64,000 nucleotides of DNA from JOPF136 sp963773835 (lineage in GTDB: Bacteria; Acidobacteriota; Terriglobia; Acidiferrales; UBA7541), in contig CAVZCQ010000003.1 in NCBI GenBank assembly GCA_963773835.1, positions 434,001 through 498,000 of the forward strand, read 5' to 3'. Positions 28,623 through 35,891 of the stretch are shown here, piece by piece. The notes under the pieces were generated by a model that did no database searches, was not told where the DNA came from, and saw only the letters and a program-made list of their open reading frames with translations. The position numbers were made by a program, and so were the translations under genes. The first letter of the stretch is position 1, and each line of letters opens with the position of its first letter.

Positions 28623-29426
28623 CTACCTCCAGGGCAGCGGCAGGCGATCGAACCTATATCCCAGGATTCCTTTGATGATCAGATGATCCGTCCCTGCGGT
28701 CACGCCGACGCCGGCACCGAAATTCACCTCCCATTTGGGAGAAAGGTTCAGATCGATGGTGGGAAAAATCTGCTGCATCTGGGCGCCAATGGGATCGAAA
28801 TTCCCGACCGGACCGAGCGCGCCGTAGTATTCGAAGCCCGCGCTCACCTTTTTGGTCACGTCGTAGCTCAGTTTGAGGTTGGGCGAAAATTCCCAGCCCT
28901 TTCGCCGGTTGAGCCCCGCGAACGAGCGATCGAACGTCGGATTGAACGACCAATACCATCTCCCGTCTTTCTGGTCGATGATCGGACGGATTTCGATCGT
29001 CCAGGTGTCCTCAGAAAACAGCCGCCGCTGGTATCCGAACTCGGTGGAGACGCTCACTCCCACAGGCCAGTGCCATTTGGGCGGCACGCGCACGCGCGGC
29101 CGCAGGTGTGTGCCTACGTACTGCCAGCCGTACTGCTGCCCGATGGAGGTGAAGGTGTACCACCCGGTCTCGAACCACGAAGTCCAGCCGCGCGTGATTT
29201 CCAGCGTCTCGTGGAATGCGTCCTCGGTCGGATACACCCCGTTCAGCATCGTCTTCGTGCCGTTCACCGTGTAGTTGCTGTGAAACTCGAACATGGTCTT
29301 CCCGGGATCCACCGTGTCCGCGTCGTACACCTGGATTTCGTAATTGTCCTGGGCGCAGGCCGTACCGGCGGCCAGAAGAACCGCTGCGAAGGAAAGAACG
29401 AAGCGCCGGGTAATCGTGCGGAGCAT
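28623..29426 (-). CDS. Secreted outer-membrane barrel-like protein
   Basis: 267 residues. A signal peptide (MLRTITRRFVLSFAAVLLAAGTACAQ) precedes an all-beta sequence with alternating hydrophobic and aromatic residues, for example 'WTSWFETGWYTFTSIGQQYG' and 'WEVNFGAGVGVTAGTDHLII'. It resembles the 'outer membrane MetA-pathway of phenol degradation'/transporter-like barrel families. I cannot assign a substrate. It stands alone on the minus strand between DUF2339 and the divergent cysteine operon. Confidence 0.7.
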   Translation of the reverse strand: MLRTITRRFVLSFAAVLLAAGTACAQDNYEIQVYDADTVDPGKTMFEFHSNYTVNGTKTMLNGVYPTEDAFHETLEITRGWTSWFETGWYTFTSIGQQYGWQYVGTHLRPRVRVPPKWHWPVGVSVSTEFGYQRRLFSEDTWTIEIRPIIDQKDGRWYWSFNPTFDRSFAGLNRRKGWEFSPNLKLSYDVTKKVSAGFEYYGALGPVGNFDPIGAQMQQIFPTIDLNLSPKWEVNFGAGVGVTAGTDHLIIKGILGYRFDRLPLPWR

Positions 29427-29539
29427 CTTCGGAGAGCTGCTCGAACCACGGCAGTATGCGCCGCCCCCGCAAGAGCGTCAAACGTCGCCCCCGCAGGTGC
29501 CTGGCGCTTTTTTTGATTTCACCGGGGCGGGCAGACTGG

Positions 29540-29545
29540 TATCAT
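29540..29545 (+). promoter_or_regulatory. Possible -10 box of the cysteine operon
   Basis: TATCAT lies 10 bases before the ATG of the leader peptide, so transcription would begin close to that codon and the leader would be read from a leaderless or nearly leaderless message. A TTGATT 21 bases upstream (29513-29518) is a poor-spacing -35 candidate. Confidence 0.4.
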
Positions 29546-29555
29546 CCGTTTGCCT

Positions 29556-29660
29556 ATGTTGGCCACTTGCGCCAGCCGCCTGCGGAGCACTTTCCCCTGC
29601 GCCTGTAGTGTGTGTCGCCGCGGGGATGGCGGGCGGCAGGAGGAACCCGGCGCGATGTAG
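29556..29660 (+). CDS. Putative cysteine-rich leader peptide of the cysK-cysE operon
   Basis: A 34-codon frame (ATG to TAG) lies 206 bases upstream of cysK. Cysteine codons are at positions 5, 15, 17 and 20 (TGC, TGC, TGT, TGT), three of them clustered in 'PCACSVC'. Such density in a short peptide is what ribosome-mediated attenuators of amino-acid operons use. No Shine-Dalgarno sequence is seen, but the -10-like box places the start of transcription near the ATG. A perfect terminator hairpin follows 30 bases after the stop codon. Polycysteine leaderless leaders ahead of cysteine genes are known in mycobacteria; a comparable leader here is my inference. Confidence 0.6.
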   Translation: MLATCASRLRSTFPCACSVCRRGDGGRQEEPGAM

Positions 29661-29690
29661 CCGGACGACGAGCGAGAGCGAGGATTCCTC

Positions 29691-29730
29691 AACGGCCTGC
29701 GATCCCCGGGATCGCAGGCCGTTTGTTTTT
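29691..29730 (+). terminator. Attenuator-like terminator hairpin upstream of cysK
   Basis: An essentially perfect inverted repeat, AACGGCCTGCGATCCC and its complement around one base (29691-29723), is followed on the plus strand by TTTGTTTTTGG. It sits between the leader peptide and cysK, where no other gene ends, so its likely purpose is conditional termination of the cysK-cysE transcript. I could not identify a long competing anti-terminator; 5 bases of the leader (GCAGG, near 29636) could pair with the 5' arm. Confidence 0.7.
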
Positions 29731-29866
29731 GGGGAGACTCGCGGCAGAGGCGGAGATATTCCGGGACAGGACGCCGGTCCGGCCCCGCGCCGAGCGCAGC
29801 GGCGGCGGCGCAGCAGGGCGTTACCGGTTTCGCCGCCACATGAATCCAACAGTCAAGGAGACCAGA

Positions 29867-30832
29867 ATGAGAATCGCGAAAGACGTGACCGAGCTGATTG
29901 GAAAGACACCGCTGGTTCAATTGAACCGCGTGACTGGCGGCGCCAAAGCCACGGTGCTGGCCAAACTGGAAGGCTTCAACCCTTGCGCCAGCGTCAAGGA
30001 CCGCATCGGGGTGAGTATGATTGCCGAAGCCGAGAAGGCCGGGCGAATCCATCCCGGGAAAACCGTGCTGATCGAGCCCACCAGCGGGAATACCGGCATC
30101 GGCCTGGCGTTTGTGGCCGCGGTCAGAGGCTACAAACTCATTCTGACCATGCCGGACACCATGAGCCTGGAACGCCGCGTGCTCCTGATGGCCTTCGGCG
30201 CGGAGATCGTGCTGACGCCCGGGGCGAAAGGCATGAAGGCCGCTATCGCCAAGGCCGAACAAATCCTGGCGGCTACCCCGAACGGGTTCATGCCCCAGCA
30301 GTTCGACAATCCCGCCAATCCGAAGATCCACACTGAGACCACGGGGCCCGAAATCTGGGACGATACGGAAGGGACGGTGGACATCCTGGTTTCCGGCGTC
30401 GGGACCGGCGGGACGCTCACCGGCGTGGTGAGCTACATCAAGCCCAAGAAGCCGTCGTTCCGGGCTATCGCCGTCGAGCCGGTGGAAAGCCCGGTGCTCT
30501 CCGGCGGCCAGCCTTCGCCGCACAAGATTCAGGGCATCGGGGCGGGATTCGTGCCGAAAATTCTGCGCACCGACTACATTGACGAAATCCTGCAAGTCAC
30601 CGGACCGGATTCGATCGAGATGGCGCGGCGTCTGGCTCGCGAGGAGGGATTGCTGGTGGGCATCTCGTCGGGCGCGGCGGTGGTTGCCGCGATCCGGGTA
30701 GCGCTGCGCCAGGAAAATGCGGGAAAGACGATCGTCGTGGTCCTGCCGGATTTCGGAGAACGCTATTTGAGCAGCGCGCTGTTTGAAAGTCTGACCAACC
30801 AGGCGCAGCAGATGACTGCTGCGCCGGAGTGA
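29867..30832 (+). CDS. cysK: Cysteine synthase A (O-acetylserine sulfhydrylase)
   Basis: 321 residues; makes L-cysteine from O-acetylserine and sulfide in the cytoplasm. The PLP lysine is Lys44 in 'SVKDRIG'. The substrate-binding loop TSGNTG is at 72-77, the phosphate-binding loop GVGTGGT at 177-183, and 'GISSGAA' lies near the C-terminus. Length and motifs match CysK rather than CysM or cystathionine beta-synthase. The ATG at 29867 has AAGGAG 6 bases upstream; an in-frame ATG at 29840 is weaker. cysE follows 9 bases later, giving the two-step serine-to-cysteine pathway as one operon. Regulation is probably by the upstream leader and hairpin. Confidence 0.93.
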   Translation: MRIAKDVTELIGKTPLVQLNRVTGGAKATVLAKLEGFNPCASVKDRIGVSMIAEAEKAGRIHPGKTVLIEPTSGNTGIGLAFVAAVRGYKLILTMPDTMSLERRVLLMAFGAEIVLTPGAKGMKAAIAKAEQILAATPNGFMPQQFDNPANPKIHTETTGPEIWDDTEGTVDILVSGVGTGGTLTGVVSYIKPKKPSFRAIAVEPVESPVLSGGQPSPHKIQGIGAGFVPKILRTDYIDEILQVTGPDSIEMARRLAREEGLLVGISSGAAVVAAIRVALRQENAGKTIVVVLPDFGERYLSSALFESLTNQAQQMTAAPE

Positions 30833-30841
30833 GGTGCGGCC

Positions 30842-31537
30842 ATGTTTCGTTCCCTGCGGGAAGACGTAGCTTCGGTTTTCGAGCGCGACCCGGCGGCCAA
30901 ATCCGTGCTGGAAGTGCTGCTGTGCTACTCCGGGCTCCACGTGTTGTGGTTCCACCGCGCGAACCACTGGCTATGGAACCACGGCCTGCGCCTGCCGGCG
31001 CGCTGGCTTTCTCAGGTCGCGCGCCTGCTCACAGGAATCGAGATCCATCCGGCGGCGCAGATCGGCCGGCGGTTCTTCATCGACCACGGGATGGGCGTGG
31101 TCATCGGCGAAACGGCCATCGTGGGCGACGACGTGACGCTCTATCAGGGCTGCACGCTGGGCGGGACGGGCAAGGAGAAAGGCAAACGGCATCCCACCAT
31201 CGGCAATGGAGTGGTCATCGGGTCGGGCGCGAAAATCCTGGGCGATATCCGCGTCGGCGATAATTCCCGCGTGGGCGCAGGTTCCGTGGTCCTTCGCGAT
31301 GTCCCGGAGAATTCCACCATCGTCGGCGTTCCCGGCCACATCGTCTTCCGCGACGGTAAGCGCGTGGTCATCGTGGACCCCAAGCAGATCAGCGACCCGC
31401 TCTCGGAAGCGCTGGCCGCCGTGGCCACGGAAGTGAAGGAGCTGAAGGCAAGGGTCCGCAGGCTTGAAGGAAACGGAAGCGCGGACGCCGGCGGCGACCG
31501 GCTCCAATCGGTCATCGAACTGGATTTCCAGATCTAG
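30842..31537 (+). CDS. cysE: Serine O-acetyltransferase
   Basis: 231 residues; makes O-acetyl-L-serine from serine and acetyl-CoA, the substrate for CysK encoded just upstream. The left-handed parallel beta-helix of hexapeptide repeats is evident ('IEIHPAAQIGRRFFIDHGMG', 'VVIGETAIVGDDVTLYQGCT', 'LGGTGKEKGKRHPTIGNGVV'). The catalytic His is in 'FIDHGMGVVIGE'. It is of the shorter EpsC/CysE type, lacking the long N-terminal domain of the E. coli enzyme, with a C-terminal helical tail ('EVKELKARVRRLEG'). GAGGTG precedes the start. CysK and CysE commonly form a complex through the CysE C-terminus; here it ends in Ile (DFQI), as in interacting CysE proteins. Confidence 0.93.
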   Translation: MFRSLREDVASVFERDPAAKSVLEVLLCYSGLHVLWFHRANHWLWNHGLRLPARWLSQVARLLTGIEIHPAAQIGRRFFIDHGMGVVIGETAIVGDDVTLYQGCTLGGTGKEKGKRHPTIGNGVVIGSGAKILGDIRVGDNSRVGAGSVVLRDVPENSTIVGVPGHIVFRDGKRVVIVDPKQISDPLSEALAAVATEVKELKARVRRLEGNGSADAGGDRLQSVIELDFQI

Positions 31538-31569
31538 CGGACGGCACTCGTTCCGCTGGGGAGGGCGGC

Positions 31570-32049
31570 ATGAAGACGGAACAACAGGCGTTGCGGAGGC
31601 AGGTGGCAAAGTCTCTGGGTTGGGGAGACGCGCACGTCGATTGGCCCGAAGCACTGGCGGGACTCCCGCCACAACTGCGCGGCGTGCGTCCGGAGGGCGC
31701 GCCGCATTCCGTCTGGGAGCTGCTCGAACACGTGCGCATTGCGCAGTGGGACATCCTGGAATTCAGCCGCAACGCGAAGCACGTTTCCCCGGAGTTTCCA
31801 GAGGGCTACTGGCCGAACAGTGCGGTGCCGCCGAGTCCCGCGGCGTGGACGAAGAGCGTGAAGGCGTTTTTCCGCGACCGGAAAACGTTCCAGCAACTGG
31901 TCAGCAATCCGAAGACGGACCTCCTTTTGCGCATCCCTCACGGCTCCGGCCAAACCATCCTGCGCGAGATCCTGCTCGCCGCTGACCACAACAGCTACCA
32001 CCTCGGCCAATTCATCCTGCTGCGCCGGCTCCTCGGCGCATGGAAGTAG
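31570..32049 (+). CDS. DinB superfamily protein
   Basis: 159 residues, all-helical. 'GAPHSVWELLEHVRIAQWDI' and 'ILLAADHNSYHLGQFILLRR' supply the three histidines typical of the DinB/YfiT metal-binding four-helix bundle. Members include thiol-S-transferases and other metalloenzymes; the function of this one is unknown. GGAGGG precedes the ATG and the gene begins 32 bases after cysE, so it may belong to the cysteine operon. That would be in line with a thiol-related role (inference). It is convergent with the cytochrome gene, with only 7 bases between stop codons. Confidence 0.82.
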   Translation: MKTEQQALRRQVAKSLGWGDAHVDWPEALAGLPPQLRGVRPEGAPHSVWELLEHVRIAQWDILEFSRNAKHVSPEFPEGYWPNSAVPPSPAAWTKSVKAFFRDRKTFQQLVSNPKTDLLLRIPHGSGQTILREILLAADHNSYHLGQFILLRRLLGAWK

Positions 32050-32056
32050 AGCCGGC

Positions 32057-35000
32057 CTACCAGGAGCGCCCGACGTAGACGCTGTAGGTTCGCAGGACTC
32101 CATTCAAGCTCGGGTTGAAATAGTCCCTATAGCTGCCGTAGTAGAAGATGAATCCCGCCTCGAACCTGTTCGGGAGGTGATAATAGGCTTTGGACTCTCC
32201 GATCCATTGGGGAACGATCACCTGCGAGACCTGGGTCGCGATAAGTTGCACGTTGCAAAGGGCAGTGGGAGCGCCAGGCGTACAGATCGGCTGGCCCGGA
32301 GTGCCAAAGAGAGCCTGATTGAAAGGGATTGGGCTTGCTGCGGATTGCAGGAACTGGTTGCCAAGTTGGGCCGCGTCCGCTGGATTCACGTCCGGCCGCA
32401 TTCCACTGCGCGAGGAGTTATAGGTGAGCCGGAAATTGAGGCCCCAACGCTTCTCAAAGGTGTAGGTGGACTCGCCCCAGTAAGCCTGGATGATCTGCTT
32501 GTAGGGAACGGAAGGTTCGTCCAGGATGTACCCGGTTCCGCTATCGTTCTGAAATGCCATGTAGGTCGTCAGATTGTTCTGCTGGTAGGAGTATCCGAGT
32601 CCCAGGATCCAGCCCGGTACCGGCCGTAAAGTGGCGCTCGCGGTCTCTGTATAGAAACGATTGCGCCGCTGAAACGTGGGCGGCAGGCCCTGGATGTTCA
32701 CGTTGAATCCCGGCGACGCCAGCGGACGGGGGGTGCCGTTGGGGGTATTCGGAAGCGGTACAGCGGGAAAGGCGTCCTGCACGATGATGTTGACGTCGTT
32801 CGAGAAGACCAGCCATTTGGCGGGCGTAAGCCAGACATTCGCGAAGGTGCGGTTGTTGCTCTGCGGAACCGTCAGGTAGCCGGGATCGTGGGTGCCCGTC
32901 CATTCATTTCCCGCGCGCGCGCTCCAGCGGCCGCCGTCGTGATAGCGCAGAGCCAGTCCGGCAGTGTTGCCGATCGAAGAAGGAACCACTGTCATCAAAT
33001 CCGTGTTGTCGACCGAGTAGAACTGCGGCCAGAGGGAAGCATTGGACCGCGTGATTCCGCTGCGCTTGTAATAGCCCTCGACATCAAAGCCCTTTGGAAG
33101 CTCGTAATCCAGACGCAGGCCTTCCCAATGATCGTGGTACGACACATTTCCATAGAGACTGTAGTAAGGAATAAAATCGTTAATTACATTGTGCTGGTGG
33201 TAATCGGCGGTCGCCCGCAAACGGTCCAGCGGGCGCCAGATCAGCGTCTCGTCGGTGTCAAAGCTGTTCTGCGGATACCGGGTATACAGGTCGCGCAAGC
33301 GGGTGTAACTCACGCTGCCGTTGAAAGCGAGCCTCGGGGAAGCCGTCCAGTTCAGCCTCAGGCTGTCAGTCGATGCCTGGTTGGGCGCCGGGATCTGCAA
33401 GAAGAAGCTTCCAAAGTTTACATCCGGCGGCGTGGGCCCGGCTGGCGGGCCAAATCCTCCCCGGTCCGATACCCCGAAATTATCGGCTGACGGGGTAAAC
33501 GGTCCTGTAAACGTTCCGGTGGGGAAGACGAGTCGGTCGTTGAAGCTGCTAAAAGCGTGTTCGAACGTCAGCCGGACCGCCCCCAGGTCAATGTCCGCCC
33601 CGCCGCTGATATTGCGCGTCGTATAGTTCGCCTGTTGAAACTGGGAAATGTAGTGGCATTGTTGGCCGCAAGTCGAGTTCAGCATGTTGGGAGGCGGCAT
33701 GGGATTGGGAACATAAGCGGCAGCGGTCGTATTCTCATCCAGATAGGCAAGCTGGGTCGTTCCCGCCCTCGCCTGCCAGTCGCCCTTCACAAACAAATGG
33801 ACCGGCAGCTTCGGTACCTTGATGCGTGCGTAGGCACTTCCCAGCCTTCTCGTCATTCCAAAAATGGACTGAGAAGGAATTGAATCGGTGGTGCAGTCGG
33901 CGGAGGACTGAGGTGGCTGGCAAGGGGGATTCGCGGTGCCCATGTCCAACAAGGGAAACGCATAAAAAGGATAATGGTCCTGCTGTTGTACAAAGCTGCG
34001 CGTGTCAAAGCCAACCTGCAGCCATTCCCCAGCCGTGAGTTGGGAAGCAGCGGAGTAGTCATCGCCGGACAGGACATTGGCTCGGGAAACCACGGTCAGG
34101 TGGTTCTGGGGTGAGACGTACGCAGTGACGACATCGGTGCCCGCCGATTGTTCCAGACTGTCATATTCACCGACTCGGCCCAGAAAGCCCGAGCCTTGCA
34201 CAAAACGGTAAGCGCCCGGCGTGATTGAGAAGGCGGAAGAGGCGGCTCCCTCTTCGTTGTCAGCAGGACCGCTGTTCCCAGCCCCCATATGGCCAGCCGA
34301 GAGCCTAGGGAAGTATCCCGATGAGAACATCCCGAGCGCCGCGCTCGCCGCGCCTATCCCATACGAAGGCATCTGGGAGGGGACTGCGTGCCGCATCGAG
34401 GCGGACTGAGTCGAAAGAACGGGAGGACGCACAGGCCCCATCGGGGGCGGGGGACAGGCGTTCGAACGCAGGACCACCTCGGAGCACCCTTTCTCGAAGA
34501 ATCGGCTGCCTCCGCTGGGGGTAGGGACATCAGAGCCGTGAATCGGAGCGTGACAATTGGTGCAGCGATCCGCGATTGGCAGACTGGCGCCATCGTGATG
34601 TCCCGCATGGCATTGCAGGCACAACGCAGGTTCGCTGACGTTCAATAGGTTCGTGTTGGGCGAGCCATGGGCGGTATGGCAAATCATGCAATCTTCGGTG
34701 ACCGGAGGATGCTGGTAGGCAAACGGCCCGCGGTACTGCGCATGGCAGCCCAGACAGAGCTGGTTCTTGCTCCCCTTCCGCAGATTGTTGCCCACGGCTC
34801 CGCCGTGCGGGTCGTGGCAATCCACACAGCTCATCTTCCCTTCGCGCAACGGGTGGTGATAGGGCATGCTGAGCTGTGCGCCCTCGGTCCGGTGACACTT
34901 GAGGCAGGCATCATTCGTGGCTGACGGCGACCGCAGTTTCACGTTGGTCTCAGGCGACACCGAACTCGCAAGGAAGGCTCCCCGGGTTGCCGTGTCGAAG

Positions 35001-35464
35001 CTCAGCCGGCCCTCGTTGGCGACCTTGAGAGCGCGGACGTGAATCTGGTGACACTCCGTGCAGCGAACGTGGTTGGCCGCGTGCGACCCACTTGCCCAGT
35101 GCCGGACTCGTTCGTCTCGCGCGTGGCAGGCCAGACAGGCTTGATCGGCCTCACTGGGCGGCCGCTTGGCAAAGGCAATGATCTTGGAAACGTCTCCGCC
35201 ACCCTCCACGTGCAGGCTGCCGGACCCGTGGCAGTCCTCACATTCCACGCCCTGCTGGGCATGGTAAGCGTGCCGGAAATTGGTAGCCACTACCGAGTGG
35301 CAGGTGGTGCAAACATCCGATCCCACCCGTGCAGCCCCCGGGATCTGAGGCGCATCGGCCGCACGGTAACTCCAGGCGTGCGACTTCTTTTGCGCGGAGG
35401 AAGGCAAGCAGAGTGACAGGAGAGACAGCACGACAACAGTGGCGCTCAATTTGGTTTTGTGCAT
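32057..35464 (-). CDS. Decahaem c-type cytochrome fused to an MtrB/PioB-like outer-membrane barrel
   Basis: 1,135 residues. After a signal peptide (residues 1-24) there are ten CXXCH haem sites, beginning at residues 52, 75, 110, 135, 187, 213, 237, 259, 282 and 301. The spacing and the phrase 'VCTTCHSVVATNFRHAYHAQ' resemble MtrA/PioA/DmsE decahaem cytochromes. From about residue 410 to the end the protein is a barrel-like sequence of alternating aromatic and polar strands, ending in Trp (YSVYVGRSW). It resembles MtrB/PioB porins, which normally are separate proteins that sheath MtrA. An extra CX3CH (CGQQCH, 599-604) lies in the barrel part. The likely role is electron transfer across the outer membrane; direction and partner are unknown. 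No cytochrome maturation genes are nearby. Confidence 0.85.
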   Translation of the reverse strand: MHKTKLSATVVVLSLLSLCLPSSAQKKSHAWSYRAADAPQIPGAARVGSDVCTTCHSVVATNFRHAYHAQQGVECEDCHGSGSLHVEGGGDVSKIIAFAKRPPSEADQACLACHARDERVRHWASGSHAANHVRCTECHQIHVRALKVANEGRLSFDTATRGAFLASSVSPETNVKLRSPSATNDACLKCHRTEGAQLSMPYHHPLREGKMSCVDCHDPHGGAVGNNLRKGSKNQLCLGCHAQYRGPFAYQHPPVTEDCMICHTAHGSPNTNLLNVSEPALCLQCHAGHHDGASLPIADRCTNCHAPIHGSDVPTPSGGSRFFEKGCSEVVLRSNACPPPPMGPVRPPVLSTQSASMRHAVPSQMPSYGIGAASAALGMFSSGYFPRLSAGHMGAGNSGPADNEEGAASSAFSITPGAYRFVQGSGFLGRVGEYDSLEQSAGTDVVTAYVSPQNHLTVVSRANVLSGDDYSAASQLTAGEWLQVGFDTRSFVQQQDHYPFYAFPLLDMGTANPPCQPPQSSADCTTDSIPSQSIFGMTRRLGSAYARIKVPKLPVHLFVKGDWQARAGTTQLAYLDENTTAAAYVPNPMPPPNMLNSTCGQQCHYISQFQQANYTTRNISGGADIDLGAVRLTFEHAFSSFNDRLVFPTGTFTGPFTPSADNFGVSDRGGFGPPAGPTPPDVNFGSFFLQIPAPNQASTDSLRLNWTASPRLAFNGSVSYTRLRDLYTRYPQNSFDTDETLIWRPLDRLRATADYHQHNVINDFIPYYSLYGNVSYHDHWEGLRLDYELPKGFDVEGYYKRSGITRSNASLWPQFYSVDNTDLMTVVPSSIGNTAGLALRYHDGGRWSARAGNEWTGTHDPGYLTVPQSNNRTFANVWLTPAKWLVFSNDVNIIVQDAFPAVPLPNTPNGTPRPLASPGFNVNIQGLPPTFQRRNRFYTETASATLRPVPGWILGLGYSYQQNNLTTYMAFQNDSGTGYILDEPSVPYKQIIQAYWGESTYTFEKRWGLNFRLTYNSSRSGMRPDVNPADAAQLGNQFLQSAASPIPFNQALFGTPGQPICTPGAPTALCNVQLIATQVSQVIVPQWIGESKAYYHLPNRFEAGFIFYYGSYRDYFNPSLNGVLRTYSVYVGRSW

Positions 35465-35651
35465 GACCCACCCCGAGCACCGATCCTATGAACAGAATCG
35501 GCACAACATGGCAAAACAGTAGATTGGCGGAGCGCGTTCTACCGTGACTCCCGTCACCCTGCGGTGTGTTCACCGGTATTTCCCTTTTGACCTCCCAGCC
35601 GCCCGGAACGCCAAATGCCAACGCCCCCGGAGGCGGAGCGCCACCTGCGGT

Positions 35652-35891
35652 TTGCTTACAGAACGGCACGGGTACAAACTCGGCCCCGCCACCCCGTACC
35701 CCATTCTCCACCGGCTTGGGGAACAAGGGTTGCTGCGCTCCTTTGCGCGCACGGAGGCGGGGAAGATCTACCGCGTCTTTTGTGCCACATCAGCCGGTCG
35801 GGAGGCATTGCACAGCGCGTGGGGAAAAGTCCGCGGACTGTGTGGTGAGCCGTTGGAGCGGGAACCATCCGCTCGACGGAGGATGCGATGA
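35652..35891 (+). pseudogene. PadR-like regulator remnant (N-terminus missing or degraded)
   Basis: The frame encodes 'RHGYKLGPATPYPILHRLGE' followed by 'GLLRSFARTEAGKIYRVF' and 'ATSAGREAL', the recognition helix and wing of PadR-family winged-helix repressors. Upstream of residue 'LLTERHGY' the reading (open from 35544) has no PadR-like first helices in any frame, so the gene appears truncated or rearranged. It ends in ATGA shared with the multicopper oxidase start, so translation of the remnant could still couple to the oxidase. It could alternatively be a divergent short PadR with an atypical N-terminus. Confidence 0.5.

Noticed and set aside
29556..29730. SAM or other sulfur-metabolite riboswitch upstream of cysK
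   Set aside because: None of the conserved SAM-I, SAM-II or SAH elements is visible; the cysteine-rich leader peptide with a terminator explains the region better.
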